Shown: positions 8,583 to 16,792, counted from the stretch's first letter. The stretch: 64,000 bases of DNA from an uncultured Christensenella sp. (GCA_910586245.1 CAJUFY010000001.1:62001-126000); one strand, 5' to 3'. Notes: generated from the sequence alone by a model not told the origin. Program-made: numbers and translations.

Positions 8583-10568
8583 TTATTCGGCTACTTTCGT
8601 AACTTCGAACTGAGAAATCGTAAACGTGGAATCTTTGATGCCCGAACCGCCGAGCAGGATTCCGATACGCACGTCGTTTGCATCTTTATTCGCGGTATAC
8701 TCGAACGTAAACGTCGCAAAATCACCGGTCACGTCAAATTCGTGACTCGCGTCCAATTTGCTCTTGTCGCCCATCGAGAAAGCTTCAACTTTAATTTTTC
8801 TCGCCACCGTCGATTTCATGCGAATGGTCACTCTGTACTTCTGCCCAGCTTGTACGGTGCGGTCGTCCTGACGGAGCTGAATGTTCCAGTTCGCGCCGGT
8901 ATCTTCCGCAAACGTCGTGCTTACGGCGCCGTTCGCTTTGTCTTCGGTAAACGTCGTGCCTTCGAAGCCCCAGCTCTTCATACCGTTCACGAAGTTGGAG
9001 TTCACAAGCTGCCAGGATTCGTACTGCGTCTGATCGGGATCGAGATCGACCGCCATATTCTTCACGTAGATGATGCTGCCCTTGTTGTTGCTTCCGCCGC
9101 CGCCCATCAAAAGCGAAACGCGGCAACCGCCTATCTTCGATTCAGGCGTATAAGCAAATTCGAAAGTCTTATATTCGGTGGTAAGATCCATCGTGAACTG
9201 CGTTTTACCGTTGATTTCGAGCACAACGGAACGGTTGATCGAAGCCTTTGCCGTGACAGAAATCAAATAGTTGGTCTTTCCGTCCAGAGAAACGTCCTGA
9301 CGGAGCATGATGTGCCAGCCCGCAGAAGAAGGTTCTACGATGGTCATTTTTGCGGCGCCGTCTTCGGCGATGTCCCAATTGACCTGTCCTTTTCCGTCCG
9401 TCTGGTTAACGTCTTTCGTCCAGTAATCGTACTCTTCGGAGAAATCGCCGTTCATCAGTTCGTAGCCGTGCGCCTTTTCGGGCTTCACGTTTACGGTACG
9501 GGAAGCGATCGCATCGGGTCCGTTTTCGTTACGAACGATATAGTTGAGTTCGTAGTTCGTGCCTTCGAGCACGGTTTTGGAAAGTTCGCCGAGCACTTCG
9601 ATGCTTGCAGTCAAATCGGTATCCCCTCTCTTTGCGGTAACGCCCGCTTTCGCGTCGAAATCGCTCCAACCGTTCCCGAGCGAAACTCTGTCAAGCCCCG
9701 TAAAGGTCACTTCGTTGCACTTTTCTACTTTTTCGATGTTGATATAATCGATCACGACACTGTGTTCGCCTCTGTCGGAAGAAAGCATTCTGCCGAAATA
9801 GAGCACCGCTTTCGCGTTCACGTAGTTGCTGTCCGCCGTATAATACGATTCGTAAACCTGATAGGAATCGGTGAGCTTATGCACGGTGACGCCCTTTAAC
9901 ATCGCATAGCCGTGATCCACGTCTTCGAAACCGAACGCAACCGACTTGCCCGTTTCGCTCAGAGCGCGCACGGTAATTTTATACGTTTCGCCCTCTTTCA
10001 GGTTGCAGTTGTTGATATACTGCAAGCTGTACCATGCGTTGCCCGAATCTCCGATCGTGAACTTGGGATTCACGTTGCCTTCGCTGTCGGTGAATTTTTC
10101 GAGCGTCGCCTGTCCGCCCGGCTGATCGAGCTTCCAGTTCGTGAAGCCTTCTTTATTCGTAATGCTGAAATCGCCGTTGGCAAGATTGTGCGCTTTTACG
10201 ACGGAAACTTCCCTGTCTTTAATTTCGGTAACGTTCGAAGAGGTTACCATATAATAAACAGTGTAAGAACCGGGAATGTTATAATTGAATTCTTCGAAAT
10301 CCTCCCAAACGCCGAGATCGGTAAGAATTTCTTCGTGTTCGTCCTCGTTCAAAACGACGATCTGATCGGTTACGTCGCCCAGTTTGCTGTCGGTAACGGT
10401 AATCCCCGTCGTAACGTCGTAACGATCCCCCAAAACGATGGAAACGTCCTCCAAACCCGTCCAGGTCAGTTTCGCCTTCTTGTCCCCGCACGCAACCAGC
10501 GCGATGCTCGTTATCAATGCCATGGACGCACCCAGCACGGATAACACGATTTTCTTGCTTCTCTTCAT
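8583..10568 (-). CDS. Surface lipoprotein with three CBM4/9-like carbohydrate-binding modules
   Basis: A 661-residue lipoprotein (lipobox LVAC, Cys27). After an Ig-like segment (about 35-125) come three beta-sandwich modules, each opening with a short N-G-D-F or N-S-N-F motif: NLANGDFSITNKEGFTNWKL, LMNGDFSEEYDYWTK and LVNSNFVNGMKSW. The second and third share N-W-x-I or W-H-I-x-LRQD blocks. No catalytic domain is seen, so it probably holds plant polysaccharide at the surface for the co-encoded GH43 enzymes. It is the first gene of the arabinan operon, preceded by AAGGAGGAG and by the promoter with a poly-G spacer. Ligand specificity is unknown. Confidence 0.82.
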   Translation of the reverse strand: MKRSKKIVLSVLGASMALITSIALVACGDKKAKLTWTGLEDVSIVLGDRYDVTTGITVTDSKLGDVTDQIVVLNEDEHEEILTDLGVWEDFEEFNYNIPGSYTVYYMVTSSNVTEIKDREVSVVKAHNLANGDFSITNKEGFTNWKLDQPGGQATLEKFTDSEGNVNPKFTIGDSGNAWYSLQYINNCNLKEGETYKITVRALSETGKSVAFGFEDVDHGYAMLKGVTVHKLTDSYQVYESYYTADSNYVNAKAVLYFGRMLSSDRGEHSVVIDYINIEKVEKCNEVTFTGLDRVSLGNGWSDFDAKAGVTAKRGDTDLTASIEVLGELSKTVLEGTNYELNYIVRNENGPDAIASRTVNVKPEKAHGYELMNGDFSEEYDYWTKDVNQTDGKGQVNWDIAEDGAAKMTIVEPSSAGWHIMLRQDVSLDGKTNYLISVTAKASINRSVVLEINGKTQFTMDLTTEYKTFEFAYTPESKIGGCRVSLLMGGGGSNNKGSIIYVKNMAVDLDPDQTQYESWQLVNSNFVNGMKSWGFEGTTFTEDKANGAVSTTFAEDTGANWNIQLRQDDRTVQAGQKYRVTIRMKSTVARKIKVEAFSMGDKSKLDASHEFDVTGDFATFTFEYTANKDANDVRIGILLGGSGIKDSTFTISQFEVTKVAE

Positions 10569-10617
10569 ACAACTCCTCCTTAAAAATATATTATCTTGTC
10601 AGATAAATCCTTGAACA

Positions 10618-10644
10618 ATTATACCCCCCCCCGGCATTTGTCAA
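10618..10644 (-). promoter_or_regulatory. Arabinan operon promoter with a poly-G spacer
   Basis: Consensus TTGACA (10644-10639) and TATAAT (10623-10618) on the minus strand flank a spacer of only 15 nt, nine of which are consecutive G (10632-10624). Two extra G would give the optimal 17-nt spacing. Runs like this in a spacer are known from phase-variable promoters such as porA of Neisseria. The transcript would start near 10611 and run through all seven genes down to 2260. Confidence 0.7.
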
Positions 10645-10791
10645 GAGAATTCTTTTCATTTTTAGAAAATAATTTACTTTTTCTCGCCTACTTTTCAATT
10701 TTTTATAAAAAATTGTTCTGGATTCACGACAACCGAACGGGGTTTGGATAATTTTTCTCCATTTTTTATAAAAACTATTCATACAAAAGCA

Positions 10792-10840
10792 CAAAAAAAA
10801 CCTCCGGAAGAAGCGCACAATCTTGCACTCCTTCCGAAGG
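10792..10840 (-). terminator. Rho-independent terminator after the ROK fragment
   Basis: On the minus strand CCTTCGGAAG pairs with CTTCCGGAGG (10 bp, one G-U) around a 20-nt loop. It is followed by an eight-T run. Confidence 0.75.
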
Positions 10841-10875
10841 TAAATAATCGGTTGTATTCAGTTGTTATCCAAGCG

Positions 10876-11196
10876 TCACATCACGAGCCGCGCCGCGCCG
10901 CAAATGCCCGCGTCGTTCCCCAGCGTTGCCGCGGCAAGTTTAACGGGCACGTCTTCCTCCCCGCCGAGCAATATGACTTCGGGGCGGAAAATATTCGCGA
11001 CGTCGATGACACCCGCCGCCAGATCTTTCAGATATGCGTCTACAACCTCGGTTGCCGTTTCGTCGCCCGCGCGCATACCCTCGAACGCCGTCTTCCCGTC
11101 GGCAAGTTCTAAATCGCCGTTGCAAATTTGCCACATGCGGCTTTCGCGGTGCGCCTGCATCGCGCGCTTCGTGCGCCCGACGAGCGCCCGCGCCGG
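10876..11196 (-). pseudogene. ROK-family kinase, C-terminal fragment
   Basis: About 106 residues from ARALVGRTKRAM to the stop at 10876. The blocks AGVIDVANIFRPEVILLGG and GNDAGICGAARLV match the end of ROK glucokinases and regulators. The N-terminal ATP-binding motif and the zinc-binding region with the catalytic Asp are absent, so no activity is expected. It sits in a different frame from the lipoprotein to which it is joined. A sugar kinase here would have suited the mannosidase or arabinan loci. Confidence 0.75.
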
Positions 11197-11402
11197 TGAT
11201 GATATACGCTTTGCCGTTTTCATCCACCAAAACGATGCGGTAACTGCCGTGCGTTTTGTCGTTATTGCCGATTTTCGCCGCCAGTACGGTTGCCTGCGCT
11301 GGAATGACCGCCTTCGTCCAGGTCAGCGACGTAACGGTGCCTGCGCTCAGACCGGTCGATTCGTCGATCCGACCTTCCAGACAAATCCCGTAATGATTGC
11401 TA

Positions 11403-11411
11403 CCCCCCCCC
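11403..11411 (-). repeat. Nine-G homopolymer inside the lipoprotein reading frame
   Basis: Nine consecutive G on the minus strand encode the Gly-Gly-Gly of FYLGGGSNHYG. With nine G the frame is kept; a gain or loss of one G would shift it. Together with the run at 10624-10632, these are the only C/G runs of this length that I found in the window. Confidence 0.8.
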
Positions 11412-12763
11412 AGATAAAATATCTTCTGGTTGTTGTCGTCGCCGTCGGGATTCCGCGTCGTCTTATTCATAACGAGCTGCCAGTCGCGCAGCAAAGGCGC
11501 TTTGTCGGTTTCGAACCCGTTGGTTTCTTCGAAGTCGAAATCCCACGCCGTTCTCGAAGAGGGCTCCATCGCATCGTACACGGACTTTACGATGCCCGTA
11601 TACAGCGTATCGACGACTTCCACTTTCACTTTTACGGAAGCTTCTTCCGCGGTGTTGGTGACCGTAAGCACAGCTGTACCCGCGGCGTTAGCCGTCCATC
11701 TTCCGTCCGATCCCATCGTGAAGACGCTTTCCCGATCGGAAGTGATCAGCCAGGTCGTATTCGTTGCATCTTCGTTTTCGGGCATGAAGGTCGCCTGATA
11801 CATATTTTTGTAATACGTAAGATTCAAAGGCTTGTTGTCGTGCACCTTTCCTGCGAGCAGATCCTCGCCGCGCTTCGCCATGCCGCTCGCGATATCCCAG
11901 GTAGAACCTTTTGCGATTTTAAAATAATAATCGTACTCCGCTTCTTCGGAAACGGCAAAACTTTCCGTCTTGATTCCCGTGAGCGCGACGTATTTGCTCA
12001 CTTCCACTTTCAGATAAACGGAAAATTCGGCGTCCGCCTTAGAAGTTGCGCGCACGTAGTACGTTCCTTCCTGCTTCGTTTCAAGCGTAAGCACTTTTCC
12101 CGACTGCGTTGCAGTCAGTTCGGAATCTTCGTCGGGAACGAATTCGTTTTCTTCCGCGGTTCCGACCGTCCAGAAGAACTCCGCCGAAGCTTCGGCAGGC
12201 TGCACGCTCAACGTATGACGGGAAGTTTTATCGGTCGAAAATCTAATCAGATACGGACTTTCGAGGGTGCCGTCGCCGTCGGAGTTATCGTCCAAGCCCG
12301 AAATATTCAGCCCCGTGGGCGCAATCACTTCGACGGTCGAACCCGTAACGGTTACGTTCAATTTCAAGTCTTCCGCTTTTTTGCCCGTTTCGGAAACGGT
12401 TACGAGCGCGGAACCTTCCGCAAGCGCGCAAACCGTCAGCGTGTTTTTGTCTACGCTCGCGGTTACCTTTTCTGGAGCGGTACTCACCGCTTTAAATTCA
12501 TATTCGGTCAGCGTTCCCGTAATAATCGTATACGATTTTTCATTGCCCGCTTCCAGAGAGAGCGTATACTCCCCCTAACCGTTTGCCGTTTCACCCGCGA
12601 GTGAAACTTTCGCTTTCGTAGCGGAATTTCCGCCGCATGCGGCAACGCCGATGGTTGCCAGCCCCAAAACAACTGCACCGACTAAACTCTTTGCAATTCG
12701 TTTCATAAAACCCCTCGTCTTATTTTTTTATCGTTACGGCATAAAACCGACCCGAACGTTTTT

Positions 12764-12781
12764 CAGAAAACCGTTTTTTTG
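12764..12781. promoter_or_regulatory. LacI-type operator-like site A
   Basis: Contains CAGAAAACCGTTTTT, the same core (AAAACCGTTTTT) with a central CpG as sites at 12886 and 16082. It lies in the untranslated leader of the broken lipoprotein gene, so it could act as an auxiliary operator. Confidence 0.5.
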
Positions 12782-12885
12782 GTTTTCCAAATAAAAAGAG
12801 CTTCTACGAACAAATCATAAAATCATGCCCGGCAAAACTCTTAAAACTTCAAACGGCGCGAACTCCTCTTTCGGATTTTCAGATT

Positions 12886-12903
12886 CAGAAAACCGTTTTT
12901 CTG
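12886..12903. promoter_or_regulatory. LacI-type operator-like site B
   Basis: The 18-nt inverted repeat CAGAAAACCGTTTTTCTG is symmetric at eight of nine pairs around a central CpG, as is typical of LacI-family operators. It starts about 6 nt downstream of the predicted transcription start of the lipoprotein gene, a position suited to repression. Confidence 0.65.
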
Positions 12904-12915
12904 TTATTTAATTGA

Positions 12916-12944
12916 ATTATATCATGGAATAATTGCTTTGTCAA
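12916..12944 (-). promoter_or_regulatory. Consensus promoter of the broken lipoprotein gene
   Basis: TTGACA (12944-12939), a 17-nt spacer and TATAAT (12921-12916) on the minus strand. Both hexamers and the spacing are ideal. It would give a leader of about 200 nt before the ATG at 12706 that carries both operator-like sites. Confidence 0.8.
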
Positions 12945-12995
12945 TACTTTTCTGAAAAATATTTTTAAAGTATTTATTCGATTCAACAATAATTG

Positions 12996-13952
12996 TTAAA
13001 CCGTAAAATAATCGGTCGTTATTTTACGAACGGGAGTTTCATTTTTGATCTCGTCCAACAAAATAGACATCGCGGTTTCACCGAGTTTCCGGTAATCCTG
13101 CCGCGCGTACTCCCAACGCACGCCCGTCGGATCGTCTTCCCCCAAAGAATAAATATAAATGTCGCGGGCAGGATCGAGCCCCTGCTCCCGCGCTTCGTCC
13201 CAGATCCCGCGCGCAACGTTTCCGTCGGAAGCGATAAACGCCGTCCCTTGCTTCATACAGGGAGCCGAAAGACGGCGCCCCTCCTCTACCGAGCTTTCCT
13301 GCCCGAACACAGACTTCCCGTTCGCATCGGAAAAGTATTCCAACGTTTCGCAAAAGCCTTTCGCACGATCGATTGAAATGGTTTTGTTTTCTTCGCTGTT
13401 GATCAAACAGATATTGCGGTAACCCTTTTCGTAAATCCGACGCACGACTGCGGACACCAGCCCGACGTTATCGATATCTACGTAGCTGATTTCGAGATCC
13501 TGCGCAGGGCGGCCGATGATGACGCACGGAATCCGTTGCTCTTCCATCGTTCGGATTCGGATGTCGTCCACGAGCGGCGTTACGAGGATCACCCCGTCGA
13601 TCGGCGCTTTGTCGCGTTTGAGCATCGCGTCCATTTCTTGCTTTTTCAGTCCGCTGTAAACGAGAATATTTTTATTTTCCGCACCCGCGGTTTGCAGACA
13701 AGACATGATGATGTCGGCGTAAAAACTGCGGTATACTTTGCGACTGTCGCTTTCCAGCACCAAACCGACAATGTTCGTATTCCCGCGGGAAAGCGTGGAA
13801 GCATAAAAGTTCGGTTGGAAATCCAACTCTTTGCATACGTCCAAGATACGCTGTTTTAATTCGGGGCTCACGTATTTTTTCCCCGTGAGCGCGTTCGAAA
13901 CCGTGGATTTTACCACCCCGCACCGTTTTGCCACGTCGTTGATCGTTATCAT
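12996..13952 (-). CDS. LacI-family transcriptional regulator
   Basis: A 318-residue repressor. The N-terminal helix-turn-helix and hinge read ITINDVAKRCGVVKSTVSNA. A periplasmic-binding-like sensor domain follows, with IVGLVLESDSRKVYRSFYADI, GVILVTPLVDDI and GTAFIASDGNVARGI. The frame is open upstream, but the start at 13952 is preceded by GGGAGGG and matches the family N-terminus. It begins 17 nt after the GH92 stop, so the two are co-transcribed. Operator-like repeats flank the GH92 promoter and sit at the lipoprotein promoter downstream, which suggests autoregulation and a small local regulon. The effector is probably a sugar released from mannosides. Confidence 0.9.
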   Translation of the reverse strand: MITINDVAKRCGVVKSTVSNALTGKKYVSPELKQRILDVCKELDFQPNFYASTLSRGNTNIVGLVLESDSRKVYRSFYADIIMSCLQTAGAENKNILVYSGLKKQEMDAMLKRDKAPIDGVILVTPLVDDIRIRTMEEQRIPCVIIGRPAQDLEISYVDIDNVGLVSAVVRRIYEKGYRNICLINSEENKTISIDRAKGFCETLEYFSDANGKSVFGQESSVEEGRRLSAPCMKQGTAFIASDGNVARGIWDEAREQGLDPARDIYIYSLGEDDPTGVRWEYARQDYRKLGETAMSILLDEIKNETPVRKITTDYFTV

Positions 13953-13969
13953 ATCGTTTTCCCTCCCGT

Positions 13970-16003
13970 TTATTTGCGGACCATTTCCGCCAGTTCGCCG
14001 CCGCGCATCAACTCCTCGTAAGTCACTTTGTTTTTCATGCGTTCGCTGCAATAGCGGTCGCGGTCGATCGTCAGCACGTTGCCGTTCGCGAGTTTGACCG
14101 TGATCTTTTTCATGAGAGGCAGGCTCATCGTAAAATCGGGACGCGACGGGCTCATCGGGTAGAACCCGAAACAGGCAAACAAATACCACGACGACATCGA
14201 ACCGTTGTCTTCGTCGCCCGGGAAACCTTCGAACGTATTACGGAAATACCCCGCAAACTTTTGAACGCAAGCCGCCGTCTTTTCCACGTCGCCCAGCTCG
14301 CTGTAAATATAAGGAATGTGGAAAGAAGGCTGGTTGGAAATCGCGCATAGCGATCCCCCGTCTGCCATTTCGCTCATCTCGTGAATTTCTTTCCCGTATC
14401 CGCCGACCTGATATTGCGCGGGTTTTTCCATCATTTCGTCGATTTTTTGCGCGAGTTTACCGCCGTATAATTCGTTCAATCCTGCGACGTCGTGATAAAC
14501 CGCAAACGAACTTTGCCAAGCCGAGCCTTCGGTATAATCGTTTCCCCAGTCGAAACTGTTGAATGCGGGACGGAACTTCCCTTCCTCGTCCTTTCCGCGC
14601 ATGAATCCGTTTTCGGGATCAAAAATCTTTTTGTAATTTTTCGCGTAACCGAAATAGCGTTCCGCCTCCTCCGTATGACCGAGTTTTTGCGCCGCCATGG
14701 CAATGCAATAATCGCCGTAGCAACAATCCAGCGTTTCGTTTACGCTCTCTTTCGCAACGGTATAGGGAACGTACCCGTAACGGCGGTATGCAAGCGCGCC
14801 CGTTCTGCCGTAACCGCTTTCGTCGGAACAGCTCTCGCCGTCGTGCAACAACGCCTTGAAAACGTTTTCCGCCAGATCGCCCGTAATAATTTCCTTGACG
14901 ATGGCGTCCGCCATCACCGCTTCGACGAGCATTCCCGGCATGCAGCAGACGTTAGCGGGGCTCAGCCACTTCGGAAGCCAGCCGCTGTCGAGATAATATT
15001 GATAAAAGCCTTCCGCCATTTCGCGATAAAGTTCCGTATCGATTAGCGATAAAAAGGGAAACAGAGTTCTGTACGTATCCCAGAATCCGTTATCCGCATA
15101 CATCACGCCTTCGACCGTTTTTCCCGAATGCAGATTGACGTGGCGCGGCGTGCCCGCTTCGTCCGTTTCGTAAAATTTGCGCGGAAACAAAAAGGCGCGG
15201 TACATGCAGGTGTAAAACACGGCTTTCTTTTCTTCGTCGTCATCTTCCACCGCGATTCTGCTCAAATAACTTTCCCACGCATCCGTCGCCCGCGTACGGA
15301 GTTCTTCCAAAGTATTCCCTTCGATTTCGCGTTGATAATTCAATTTCGCTTGCGCGACGGAAAGGAAGGAAGTCGCAAATCCCACTTCCAACCGTTTTTC
15401 ACGGGCAAGCAAAGAGATCGCGTTCCCGTGTACGGAAAACGTAAAAGGAACGTTCAACCGCACCGCAAAATATTCGCGCAATTCCCCGCAAGGAACGGGA
15501 TTCATGGATTTGTTCGTGTATCCGGTAATCCATTCCCCGTCGCATTCGAATTGTGTGACCGAATCGCCGATTAAATTCACTCGGTTCTGCCCTTCCTCTT
15601 CGAAAGTAAACCGAATGACCGCGCCGCTGTTTGAAGGCGCAAGTTCGAACGTATACCGATCGCGGTAAACGTAACCCTTCATGTAAGCGGGTTCCATTAC
15701 GCAACGTTCGTTGTCATAACACGACCAGCGATTCTCTTCGCTGAGAAGCATTTCCCCCCGCTGTCCCGTGATAATCAGATTTCCGTAATCGCCCATCCAG
15801 GGAGAAGGCTGATGCGTAAGCCGTATTCCTTCGAAACTCTTTGAACGGGGAGAATAAAACCATCTCGGCGAAGCGTTCTCGTTTTGAATCGTGAACGACG
15901 CCATGCCGTGCGGCACCGCCGTAACCGGATAAACGTTCCCGTTGGAAAAACGATGTGAATTGAAGGTGCCCATACGCGTATTGACGTACTGATAAAAATT
16001 CAT
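13970..16003 (-). CDS. GH92 alpha-mannosidase
   Basis: A 677-residue enzyme. Family-92 marks are NGNVYPVTAVPHGM and LTHQPSPWMGDYG in the N-terminal beta-sandwich. The (alpha/alpha)6 domain has EGSAWQSSFAVYHD and the conserved block GDEDNGSMSSWYLFACFGFY, which resembles the family GxxDxGxMSxWYxF motif around the catalytic and calcium-binding acidic residues. GH92 enzymes are calcium-dependent exo-alpha-mannosidases acting on N-glycan or yeast-mannan side chains. No signal peptide is seen, so it probably works inside the cell. It is first in a two-gene operon with the LacI regulator. No mannose transporter is nearby. Confidence 0.9.
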   Translation of the reverse strand: MNFYQYVNTRMGTFNSHRFSNGNVYPVTAVPHGMASFTIQNENASPRWFYSPRSKSFEGIRLTHQPSPWMGDYGNLIITGQRGEMLLSEENRWSCYDNERCVMEPAYMKGYVYRDRYTFELAPSNSGAVIRFTFEEEGQNRVNLIGDSVTQFECDGEWITGYTNKSMNPVPCGELREYFAVRLNVPFTFSVHGNAISLLAREKRLEVGFATSFLSVAQAKLNYQREIEGNTLEELRTRATDAWESYLSRIAVEDDDEEKKAVFYTCMYRAFLFPRKFYETDEAGTPRHVNLHSGKTVEGVMYADNGFWDTYRTLFPFLSLIDTELYREMAEGFYQYYLDSGWLPKWLSPANVCCMPGMLVEAVMADAIVKEIITGDLAENVFKALLHDGESCSDESGYGRTGALAYRRYGYVPYTVAKESVNETLDCCYGDYCIAMAAQKLGHTEEAERYFGYAKNYKKIFDPENGFMRGKDEEGKFRPAFNSFDWGNDYTEGSAWQSSFAVYHDVAGLNELYGGKLAQKIDEMMEKPAQYQVGGYGKEIHEMSEMADGGSLCAISNQPSFHIPYIYSELGDVEKTAACVQKFAGYFRNTFEGFPGDEDNGSMSSWYLFACFGFYPMSPSRPDFTMSLPLMKKITVKLANGNVLTIDRDRYCSERMKNKVTYEELMRGGELAEMVRK

Positions 16004-16028
16004 CTTTTATTCCTCCCTGCCCAAAAGC

Positions 16029-16044
16029 AGAAAACTTGTTTTCT
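16029..16044. promoter_or_regulatory. Operator-like palindrome downstream of the GH92 promoter
   Basis: AGAAAACTTGTTTTCT is an inverted repeat with seven matched pairs, overlapping the predicted start of the GH92 transcript. Its arms resemble the LacI-type sites but the centre is TT rather than CG, so assignment to the same regulator is tentative. Confidence 0.45.
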
Positions 16045-16052
16045 ATGAAGTT

Positions 16053-16080
16053 ATTATAACAGAAAATTTTTATTTGTCAA
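16053..16080 (-). promoter_or_regulatory. Promoter of the GH92-lacI operon
   Basis: TTGACA (16080-16075), a 16-nt spacer and TATAAT (16058-16053) with an extended TGT upstream of the -10. Operator-like repeats lie immediately on both sides. Confidence 0.75.
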
Positions 16081-16081
16081 T

Positions 16082-16099
16082 AGAAAAAACCGTTTTTCT
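16082..16099. promoter_or_regulatory. LacI-type operator-like site C
   Basis: AGAAAAAACCGTTTTTCT contains the shared core AAAACCGTTTTT and ends 2 nt upstream of the -35 box of the GH92 promoter. It is the third copy of the motif in the LacI neighbourhood. Confidence 0.6.
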
Positions 16100-16164
16100 T
16101 TTAAAATCGGAAAACGGGGCGTTTGCGGTGCGCCCCTCCGAAAATACAAAAAAACGGCTGTATT

Positions 16165-16692
16165 TTATCGATGATTTATTTTTCTTTTGATTTCCGCCAT
16201 TTGTTCAATCAGTTCCGCCAAAGGATGATATTCGCCGCCCCACCATTCAAAGACGCGCATACCCTCGTCTTGTAAAATCGGTCCCGTCATTTTAATATCG
16301 ATCCCGATTTCCGACAAAACTTTTTCGTAATCTATCGGCTCGTAATCATTCGGCGTCAATAACGAAAACTTTTCATAGGAAACGCCGAAAACGACATTTC
16401 GAACTCCCAACGACGCAATCGCCGCCAAGCAACGCACGCACGGCGCACAGCTCGTATAAAACGTAGCTTCCCGCAGGGCCTCGTCGGAATACTTATTTGC
16501 ACATTGATGTACCAAATTAAATTCCGCGTGTCCGAATAAACCGTTTTTATGATCTGCGGTATTTTCGGCTTCTTGCAAAATAACGCCGTCCCGTACGATG
16601 ATTGCGCCAAACGTATCGTAACCTTTTTTGCCCGCCGCGATCGCAAGTTCATAGCAGCGTCTTATATACTCTTCGTGTTCTTTCATTTCCAT
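16165..16692 (-). CDS. Cytidine/deoxycytidylate-type zinc deaminase
   Basis: A 175-residue enzyme of the CDA superfamily. The zinc site is complete: GHAEFN supplies the His ligand and the proton-shuttle Glu, and SCAPCVRC supplies the two Cys ligands. The substrate could be guanine, cytosine or a related purine or pyrimidine; the motifs do not decide. The ATG at 16692 lies 6 nt after a perfect -10 box and has no ribosome-binding site, so a leaderless mRNA is predicted; a second in-frame ATG is two codons further on. The frame runs open upstream through the tRNA but is not plausible there. Confidence 0.82.
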   Translation of the reverse strand: MEMKEHEEYIRRCYELAIAAGKKGYDTFGAIIVRDGVILQEAENTADHKNGLFGHAEFNLVHQCANKYSDEALREATFYTSCAPCVRCLAAIASLGVRNVVFGVSYEKFSLLTPNDYEPIDYEKVLSEIGIDIKMTGPILQDEGMRVFEWWGGEYHPLAELIEQMAEIKRKINHR

Positions 16693-16698
16693 ATCATT

Positions 16699-16727
16699 AT
16701 TATAACATTTTTTTATTACGAAAACAA
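16699..16727 (-). promoter_or_regulatory. Leaderless-type promoter of the deaminase gene
   Basis: TTGTTT (16727-16722), a 17-nt spacer and TATAAT (16704-16699), extended as TGTTATAAT, on the minus strand. The ATG begins 6 nt after the box. The -35, spacer, -10 and ATG geometry is the same as at 1491-1526. Confidence 0.7.
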
Positions 16728-16743
16728 GTACCGCCGTTAAAAT

Positions 16744-16784
16744 AAAAAAAACCGAACCGAACCGCCGTAAGGCGTTCGATTCGG
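16744..16784 (-). terminator. Terminator after tRNA-Ser
   Basis: On the minus strand CCGAATCGAACGCC folds onto GGCGGTTCGGTTCGG with a TTAC loop, followed by eight T. It ends the tRNA transcript before the deaminase promoter. Confidence 0.75.
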
Positions 16785-16792
16785 GTTCTTGC

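Larger units (their letters stand above)
10569..10875. other. AT-rich intergenic region (307 nt)
   Basis: It holds the arabinan operon promoter at its left end and the terminator of the broken lipoprotein/ROK locus at its right end. The middle (about 10650-10790) is AT-rich, with short runs of A and T and a weak inverted repeat near 10700-10715. I see no convincing gene or RNA in it. Confidence 0.5.
10876..12706 (-). pseudogene. Broken secreted lipoprotein gene fused to a ROK kinase tail
   Basis: From the ATG at 12706 the frame encodes a lipoprotein signal with lipobox VAAC (Cys24), then an in-frame TAG at codon 44 (12577-12575). The same frame then stays open for about 460 residues of Ig-like/beta-rich surface protein, including SALVTVSETGK and TAVLTVTNTAEEASVKVKVE. 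Near 11190, after ENGKAYIITG, protein-like sequence stops in this frame and continues in another frame as the C-terminal third of a ROK sugar kinase. The original C-terminus and the N-terminal two-thirds of the kinase are missing. A deletion between two former neighbours is the simplest reading; a chimeric assembly is possible. The promoter and operator upstream are intact. Confidence 0.72.

Noticed and set aside
10591..10818. A 75-codon minus-strand frame in the intergenic region
   Set aside because: It runs through a terminator and a promoter, has aromatic-rich non-protein-like translation, and has no ribosome-binding site.
12575..12577. TAG read as a sense codon (recoding)
   Set aside because: It is the only in-frame TAG seen inside an otherwise coherent gene; the gene is also broken at its other end, so simple decay is more likely.
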